10,945 nt of DNA, taken from an uncultured Chloroflexota bacterium. Lineage in GTDB: Bacteria > Chloroflexota > Limnocylindria > Limnocylindrales > Limnocylindraceae. The translations under genes and the position numbers were made by a program. Shown here one piece after another: positions 6,085 to 10,945 of this stretch. Each line of letters starts with the position of its first letter. Position 1 is the first letter of the stretch. The DNA lies in assembly GCA_937864085.1 (NCBI GenBank), contig CALMIH010000180.1, positions 1-10,945 of the forward strand, in the 5' to 3' direction. The notes under the pieces were generated by a model that saw nothing but the letters and a program-made list of their open reading frames with translations, was not told the DNA's origin and did no database searches.

Positions 6085-7955
6085 TGGGCGGCGGCATAGG
6101 ACCAGGAAGAGGTGGCGGACACCCGTTCGGTGGGGAGGAAACGGGGCCAACAAAGCCGGTTGGCGCTGTACTTCCGCTGCTGCGTCGCGCCACGCACTTC
6201 TTCGGACCGTATCGCGGCAGGCTCGCCATCATCGGCGCTGCGATCCTTGGCTCGAGCATCCTTGGTCTCGCCAACCCGTACCTACTGAAACTCCTCATTG
6301 ACGACGCGATCCCGAAGAGGGATATCGGCCTCCTCGCCATCTACGCAGGGCTGATGGTGGTAGTCCCCATCATTAACGGCGGGATCGGGCTGGCGCAGGC
6401 GTGGCTTACCGCATCGGTAGGTCAGTTCGTGATGCGCGACTTGCGCAATGCGCTCTTCACGCATGTGCAATCGATGCCGATCCGATTCTTTGCGGAGACG
6501 CGAACCGGCGAAATCCAGAGCCGACTCACCAACGATGTCTCAGGTGTGCAGTCGGTTGTCTCTGATGCGGCGGCGAACCTCGCCTCCAGCATCGCGGTGG
6601 TGCTCTCCACGCTCGTTGCGATGACACTCATTGATTGGCGCCTGACAGCGGTGAGCCTCTCCGTTGCGCCGATCTTCCTCTACTTCAGCTCAAAGGCATC
6701 TGCTGCGCGGCGTAAGGCGAGTGCCGAGGTGCAGAGTGCGCTCGCCGACCTCACCTCGATCGCCGAAGAGCACCTCTCCGTCGGCGGCGCGCTCTTAGCC
6801 AAGTCGTTCGGTCGTGCGGAAGCGGGAGCTGAGCGCTTCACACAACGCTCGGGTGATCTTGCAACGCTGCAGCTACGACAGGCACTCACCGGCCGCTGGG
6901 TCGGCGTGGTGGTGCAAGTGGTCTTCAGCGGCATTCCAGCGCTCGTCTACTTTGTTTCAGGAACGCTGGCGGCAACCGGGGCACCGGACGCGCCAACAAT
7001 CGGTGACATCGTCGCCTTCACCACACTGCAGAGCCGCCTCTTCTTCCCACTCGCGTCGCTCCTCGGCCTTCAGGTGGAGATCGGCGGAAGCCTCGCACTC
7101 TTTGAGCGCATCTTTGCGTACCTCGATCTTGTGCCCGAGATTGTTGATGCGCCTGACGCTGCACAGTTGCAACGTGCAAACGTGCGTGGCGGAGTAGAGC
7201 TACGCAACGTTTCGTTCCGATATCCGCAGCCGCCAGGCGCAGACACCTCAGCGCGCCGCGACACCTTTGCACTGCAAGAGATCACCTTCAGCGCCGAACC
7301 GGGAAGCCTCACCGCACTTGTTGGGCCATCTGGTTCTGGGAAGAGCACCATTCTCAGTTTGATTCCACGATTCTGGGATACGAAGAGTGGGCGCGTGCTG
7401 ATTGATAGACGCGACGTGCGGCAGATCAAACTCGCGTCACTTGGTGAGATGATCGGCGTAGTCACGCAAGAGACGCACCTCTTACATGCAAGCATTGGCG
7501 ACAACTTGCGCTACGCGCGACCAGATGCAACGGACCAGCAGCTCTGGGCGGCACTTCAGGGTGCATCACTTGATGCTCGCGTTCACGAGCTACCGCAGGG
7601 GCTCAACACGATTGTTGGCGAGCGCGGCTACAAACTCTCTGGCGGTGAGCGACAGCGCCTGGCGCTTGCACGTGTCCTCTTAAAGGATCCGCCGATCTTG
7701 CTCCTTGACGAAGCAACGTCTGCGCTCGACTCCGTCTCTGAGCGACACGTTCAGGAGGCGCTGGAGCGCGCCATGCACGGCCGCACCACGATTGCCGTTG
7801 CGCACCGCCTCAGCACCGTTGCCTCTGCCGATCAGATCCTTGTTCTCGACCACGGTTCGATCGTGGAGCGCGGCCGCCACGACGAGCTGCGCCGCGCCGG
7901 TGGCCTCTACGCCTCGCTCGCCGCGATGCAGTTCGGTATCACCGACCCCGCCTGA
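6084..7955 (+). CDS. ABC exporter, fused transmembrane and ATPase domains (MsbA/BmrA type)
   Basis: A 623-residue half-transporter expected to homodimerise and export lipids, drugs or peptides. A Gly-rich cytosolic N terminus (1-28) precedes the six-helix type I exporter domain (about 40-345), which includes the FFAETRTGEIQSRLTNDV elbow/coupling region at 135-152. The ATPase domain (368-615) has Walker A GPSGSGKST (414-422), Q-loop Gln462, signature LSGGE (518-522), Walker B ILLLDE (538-543) and switch His574, all intact, so it should be active. A short hydrophilic insertion (383-393) sits before the Walker A region. The start ATG 6084 overlaps the stop of the preceding 14-codon ORF and lacks a Shine-Dalgarno site. 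The polyamine-importer operon follows after 13 nt but appears to have its own promoter. The substrate is not predictable; it is not part of the importer. Confidence 0.93.
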   Translation: MGGGIGPGRGGGHPFGGEETGPTKPVGAVLPLLRRATHFFGPYRGRLAIIGAAILGSSILGLANPYLLKLLIDDAIPKRDIGLLAIYAGLMVVVPIINGGIGLAQAWLTASVGQFVMRDLRNALFTHVQSMPIRFFAETRTGEIQSRLTNDVSGVQSVVSDAAANLASSIAVVLSTLVAMTLIDWRLTAVSLSVAPIFLYFSSKASAARRKASAEVQSALADLTSIAEEHLSVGGALLAKSFGRAEAGAERFTQRSGDLATLQLRQALTGRWVGVVVQVVFSGIPALVYFVSGTLAATGAPDAPTIGDIVAFTTLQSRLFFPLASLLGLQVEIGGSLALFERIFAYLDLVPEIVDAPDAAQLQRANVRGGVELRNVSFRYPQPPGADTSARRDTFALQEITFSAEPGSLTALVGPSGSGKSTILSLIPRFWDTKSGRVLIDRRDVRQIKLASLGEMIGVVTQETHLLHASIGDNLRYARPDATDQQLWAALQGASLDARVHELPQGLNTIVGERGYKLSGGERQRLALARVLLKDPPILLLDEATSALDSVSERHVQEALERAMHGRTTIAVAHRLSTVASADQILVLDHGSIVERGRHDELRRAGGLYASLAAMQFGITDPA

Positions 7956-7961
7956 TACGCT
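7956..7961 (+). promoter_or_regulatory. Extended -10 element of the potA-like operon, overlapping the exporter stop codon
   Basis: TACGCT (TAnnnT) ends 7 nt before ATG 7969. It is preceded directly by TGA, giving the TGn form of an extended -10; that TGA is also the exporter's stop codon (7953-7955). Fits a leaderless mRNA starting at the potA-like ATG. Confidence 0.4.
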
Positions 7962-7968
7962 CTCCGCC

Positions 7969-9042
7969 ATGGGAGCCACAAGTCACGGCGTGCCAGCGAT
8001 TCGGCTGGAGGGGATCACGAAGCAATTCGGCGGAGCGAGTGACGCTGCGGCGGTTGCTGGGATTGACCTTGAGGTGAGAGACGGCGAGTTCTTCTCGCTG
8101 CTCGGCCCATCCGGCTCAGGGAAGACAACCACGCTGCGCATGATTGCCGGCTTTGAGCGACCAACCTCTGGCCGCATCTTCCTTCACGGCGAAGATGTCA
8201 CCGATCTTCCGCCATTTGATCGCGACGTCAACACTGTCTTCCAGGATTACGCCCTCTTCCCGCACATGAGCGTCGCGGAGAATGTTGCCTACGGGCTTGA
8301 GGTGCGCCACGTTCCATCTTCCGAACGTGCGGTGCGCGTTAAGGATGCGCTGCGCATGGTGCGCCTTGAGGGGTACGACTCGCGCCGCCCAGCACAACTC
8401 TCCGGCGGCCAACGACAGCGCGTTGCACTTGCGCGCGCGCTCGTCAATCGTCCCCGCGTCCTCCTCCTTGATGAACCGCTCGGCGCGCTTGACCTGAAGT
8501 TGCGCGAAGAGATGCAGATTGAGTTGAAGGCGATCCAGAGTGAGGTCGGCATCACCTTCATCTACGTCACCCACGATCAGCAGGAAGCGCTGACGATGAG
8601 CGATCGGCTCGCCGTCTTCAACCGCGGCCGCATTGAACAGATCGGTGCGCCGGCCGAGGTGTACGAACACCCTCTCACCGCCTTTGTTGCCGGCTTTGTG
8701 GGGAGCTCCAACCTGATCGCCGCGGAGGCGGCGCAGGCGCTCCTCGGCCAGAGGGGACGCTTTGCGATTCGGCCAGAGAAGATCCGCCTCGGCGAGCCTA
8801 CGGACAAGGTGGGGGCGGACGAGCATTCTGCGCTCGGCAAGATCAAAACGGTGGTCTATCTAGGAGCCGAGACACGCTTTATCATCGCCTTAGACATGGG
8901 CGGCGACCTGATGGTGACGCAGCAGAACCTGAAGGAGTCGTCAATGGAGGCGCTCTCCGCGCAGGGTCGGGCGGTCCGACTCACGTGGAAGCGGGTACAC
9001 GTGCTGACCCTTGCGGAAGATCCGCAGGTGGCTACAGCGTAG
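7969..9042 (+). CDS. potA: Polyamine-type ABC importer ATP-binding protein (PotA-like)
   Basis: A 357-residue cytosolic ATPase that would power uptake of spermidine/putrescine or a related cation. Walker A GPSGSGKTT is at 46-54, Q-loop Gln92 in VFQDYALFPHM, signature LSGGQ 144-148, Walker B LLLDEP 165-170, the D-loop LGALD and switch His202. From about 245 a C-terminal TOBE-type regulatory domain follows (FAIRPEKIRL at 265-274, VVYLGAETRFII at 295-306), as in the PotA/CysA/MalK class. The frame is open 88 codons further upstream, but that part overlaps the exporter; ATG 7969, with a -10-like hexamer 7 nt before it, is the sensible start. It leads the operon with the binding protein 14 nt downstream and then a permease. 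The substrate is inferred from the whole operon. Confidence 0.9.
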   Translation: MGATSHGVPAIRLEGITKQFGGASDAAAVAGIDLEVRDGEFFSLLGPSGSGKTTTLRMIAGFERPTSGRIFLHGEDVTDLPPFDRDVNTVFQDYALFPHMSVAENVAYGLEVRHVPSSERAVRVKDALRMVRLEGYDSRRPAQLSGGQRQRVALARALVNRPRVLLLDEPLGALDLKLREEMQIELKAIQSEVGITFIYVTHDQQEALTMSDRLAVFNRGRIEQIGAPAEVYEHPLTAFVAGFVGSSNLIAAEAAQALLGQRGRFAIRPEKIRLGEPTDKVGADEHSALGKIKTVVYLGAETRFIIALDMGGDLMVTQQNLKESSMEALSAQGRAVRLTWKRVHVLTLAEDPQVATA

Positions 9043-9047
9043 GTAGC

Positions 9048-9053
9048 GGAGGG
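9048..9053 (+). promoter_or_regulatory. Shine-Dalgarno site of the PotD-like gene
   Basis: GGAGGG ends 3 nt before ATG 9057 (GGAGG core 4 nt away) in the 14-nt gap after the ATPase gene. It fixes the start at 9057 and suits an internal operon gene translated from a leadered mRNA. Confidence 0.75.
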
Positions 9054-9056
9054 AAC

Positions 9057-10256
9057 ATGAAGCGATTCAAGGGAGTAACCCTGTTGGCAGTACTCGCGCT
9101 CCTGGTAGCCGCGTGCGGCGGTAGCACCGGCGAGAGTGCCGCGCCATCGGGTGATGAGAAGCCGGCTGGTTGGCTCGAAGCGCTCGGTGAGGCCGAGGGC
9201 GAACTCAACCTCATTATCTGGCCAGGCTACGCAGAGCGCGGAGAGTACGAAGGCTTCAACTGGGTTGATCCGTTTGAAGCGGAGACCGGTTGCAAGGTCA
9301 ACGTTACCGCGATGACTGACTCAAACAACGGCGTTCAGCTGCTCCAGTCGGGGCAGTATGACGGCGGTTCGTTCTCTGGCGACGCGTCAGTTCGACTGAT
9401 GACGGCTGGTGACGTTGCGCCAGTCAATGTCGATTTGCTCTCAAATTATTCGGCAGTGTTTAGCGGCCTAAAGGATCAGGCGCACAACTCCAAGGACGGA
9501 ATGCCGTACGGAGTGCCACACGGCCGCGGGCCAAACCTCTTGATGTGGAACACCGATGTCGTAACCACCGCCCCAACTTCGTGGGATGCGGTTTGGGACG
9601 GCACCGCTGCTGTCAACGGGAAGATCAGCATTTACGATTCGTCAATCTATATCGCCGATGCTGCAATCCACCTGATGGCAAAGCAACCAGAGCTTGGCAT
9701 CAAGAACCCATACCAGCTCAACGAAGAGCAGTTCGCCGCCGCGATTGACCTGCTGGAGAAGCAGCGAGATCTTGGGGTGATCTACTGGGGTAGCTATGCC
9801 GACCAGGTTGCTGGCTTTGCAAGCGGCGATCTCGTGATCGGCACCACATGGCAGTTCATGGCAAACGTTCTCGGCGGCGACACAACTGCGCCGAAGGTCG
9901 AGACGGTGATGCCAGAAGAGGGGTCGACCGGCTGGTCAGACACCTGGATGATGGCAACAAAGGCCGCGAATCCAAACTGCATGTACCTCTGGATGAATCA
10001 CATGATGTCCGCTGAGGCGAACGGCCAAGCGACAGTCTTCTTCGGTGAGGCTGCCACGAGCGTGGCTGCGTGTGATTACGCTGAGACGATCGCCCCGGGT
10101 CACTGCGAGCTGACCCATGCGAGCGACGAAGCGTACTGGGAGACCATTTGGTACTGGGCAACGCCGCGGGAAGACTGCGACGATGCCGATTCAGCAACGA
10201 CCTGCAAGACCCAAGACGATTGGGTTGAAGCATGGACGACGCTGCGCGGCAACTGA
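9057..10256 (+). CDS. potD: Polyamine-type ABC importer substrate-binding lipoprotein (PotD-like)
   Basis: A 399-residue secreted binding protein. The N terminus is a lipoprotein signal: basic MKRFK, a hydrophobic core and lipobox LVAAC with Cys20 as the lipidated residue, so it is anchored on the outer face of the membrane. The mature part has the spermidine/putrescine-binding pattern: ELNLIIWPGYAERG, DPFEAETGCKVNV, a DGGSFSGDASVRLMTAGDVAPVN segment, then MPYGVPHGRGPNLLMWNT and the WDAVWDG hinge region. Acidic and aromatic residues (for example Trp in IIWPGY and YWGSYADQ) fit a polyamine site. Six or more Cys in the C-terminal half suggest disulfides. It is somewhat longer than E. coli PotD because of the C-terminal Cys-rich segment. 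Gene order ATPase, binding protein, permease supports the role; other amines or an amino-acid derivative remain possible. Confidence 0.87.
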   Translation: MKRFKGVTLLAVLALLVAACGGSTGESAAPSGDEKPAGWLEALGEAEGELNLIIWPGYAERGEYEGFNWVDPFEAETGCKVNVTAMTDSNNGVQLLQSGQYDGGSFSGDASVRLMTAGDVAPVNVDLLSNYSAVFSGLKDQAHNSKDGMPYGVPHGRGPNLLMWNTDVVTTAPTSWDAVWDGTAAVNGKISIYDSSIYIADAAIHLMAKQPELGIKNPYQLNEEQFAAAIDLLEKQRDLGVIYWGSYADQVAGFASGDLVIGTTWQFMANVLGGDTTAPKVETVMPEEGSTGWSDTWMMATKAANPNCMYLWMNHMMSAEANGQATVFFGEAATSVAACDYAETIAPGHCELTHASDEAYWETIWYWATPREDCDDADSATTCKTQDDWVEAWTTLRGN

Positions 10257-10282
10257 GCTGCGTAGTTAGCGCTGAACCCGGA

Positions 10283-10320
10283 CGGGGCCCCTCGAAGATG
10301 ATGCATCTCGGGGGGCCCCG
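10283..10320 (+). terminator. Strong hairpin between the PotD-like and PotB-like genes
   Basis: CGGGGCCCC (10283-10291) pairs with GGGGCCCCG (10312-10320); inside, AGATG (10296-10300) pairs with CATCT (10304-10308) around a 3-nt loop. The tail CCCTTTCC is only weakly T-rich. Its place after a binding-protein gene fits a partial terminator or mRNA 3'-end stabiliser that makes binding protein more abundant than permease. Confidence 0.65.
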
Positions 10321-10347
10321 CCCTTTCCATTCGCAGGCGTCGCGATC

Positions 10348-10945
10348 ATGATTCGGCGTATCACCGGCTGGTTCAACCGACACCCACGCGCAACCCTGGG
10401 CGCGCTCCTCGCTGGCCCGCTCGGCTGGATCAGCGTTGTCTATCTCGGTTCACTCCTCATCCTTTTGATGCACGCCTTCTGGTCGAAGGACTCGTTTACT
10501 GGGAAAGTAGAGCCGTTCAACTGGACGCTCGATGCCTTTGTGCAGATCTTGAGCAACCCCGTTTACTTTACGATTGCCGCACGCACCATCGGCATTGCAC
10601 TCCTCGTGACCATCTCTGCAGCGGCAATTGCGCTGCCAGTGGCGTACTACATGGCGCGGATCGCCTCACCGAGGAAGCGCGCACTCCTCCTTGTCGCCGT
10701 GACCATGCCGCTCTGGGCCTCGTATCTCGTCAAGATCTACGCCTGGCGGACCATCCTTCAGACAAACGGCCTGCTTGGCTGGGCGATCTCACCGTTCGGG
10801 CTGGAGGGGCCCGGGCTAACCGAGATCGCAAACTCGTGGCTTGTTCTCACCTACCTCTGGCTCCCGTACATGATCCTTCCGGTGTATGCGGGACTTGAGC
10901 GAATTCCAAACTCGCTGCTTGAGGCCTCCGCTGACCTTGGCGGTC
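10348..10945 (+). CDS. potB: Polyamine-type ABC importer permease (PotB-like), 3' end outside the window
   Basis: The frame from ATG 10348 is open to the window edge, giving 199 residues. After a basic N terminus (MIRRITGWFNRHPR) come a first membrane helix (about 20-43), an extracytoplasmic loop with FNWTLDAFVQIL, then helices at about 78-102, 112-130 and 164-182. The visible part ends in the EAA loop, EASADLGG at 192-199, which docks on the ATPase. The YAWRTILQTNGLLGW segment is typical of PotB/PotH-type permeases. About 80-100 residues should lie beyond the edge, probably followed by a potC-like gene. It starts 27 nt after the hairpin; only a weak AGG (10335-10337) could serve as ribosome binding site. 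No upstream in-frame start is better. Confidence 0.88.
   Translation, partial: MIRRITGWFNRHPRATLGALLAGPLGWISVVYLGSLLILLMHAFWSKDSFTGKVEPFNWTLDAFVQILSNPVYFTIAARTIGIALLVTISAAAIALPVAYYMARIASPRKRALLLVAVTMPLWASYLVKIYAWRTILQTNGLLGWAISPFGLEGPGLTEIANSWLVLTYLWLPYMILPVYAGLERIPNSLLEASADLGG

Noticed and set aside
7705..7968. Upstream 88-codon extension of the potA-like frame
   Set aside because: It lies inside the exporter ATPase domain and gives a Ser/Arg/Pro-rich sequence unlike PotA; ATG 7969 matches the family start.
8116..8826. 236-codon minus-strand frame opposite the potA-like gene
   Set aside because: Antisense shadow of a well-conserved ATPase; no family motif or start signal.
6084..10945. A single exporter-importer operon
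   Set aside because: Although only 13 nt separate the exporter and the potA-like gene, the latter has its own -10-like element and a complete canonical importer gene order; the exporter shares no functional part with it.

Overview
The window is compact, moderately GC-rich bacterial chromosome with genes on both strands, almost no spacer DNA, and no mobile element, CRISPR array or phage gene. The lipoprotein-type polyamine-binding protein, VanY/VanZ-like proteins, YhfC-type protease and promoter style (a -10 hexamer only 6-7 nt before several start codons, suggesting leaderless mRNAs) fit a monoderm lineage such as Actinomycetota or Chloroflexota. That placement is inference; nothing here fixes the phylum.

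Left part (1-2917): a YhfC-family intramembrane protease (+) converges with, and overlaps by 11 nt, a secreted VanY-type D,D-carboxypeptidase (-) with a thrombospondin type 3 calcium-binding tail. Upstream of that on the minus strand are a TerC/Alx-family membrane protein and tRNA-Thr(CGT).

Middle part (2918-6039): next to the tRNA lies the 3' remnant of a DUF305 gene with no usable start codon. A minus-strand protein follows that looks like a DICT sensory domain joined by a Pro-rich linker to a universal-stress-protein-like domain. Divergent from it is a nucleoside hydrolase, whose stop codon interlocks with that of a convergent VanZ-like membrane protein in a shared CTAG.

Right part (6040-10945): a probable 14-codon leader ORF overlaps (TGATG) the start of an MsbA/BmrA-type ABC exporter. 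Immediately downstream, with its own apparent promoter, is a polyamine-type ABC importer operon: ATPase (potA-like), binding lipoprotein (potD-like), a strong hairpin, and the first permease (potB-like), cut by the window edge. A potC-like permease is expected just beyond.

The genes are mostly familiar families. The least ordinary signals are the repeated leaderless-promoter geometry, the coupled leader ORF before the exporter, the DICT-USP-like fusion and two gene fossils. I do not see convincing evidence for a wholly new multi-gene system.
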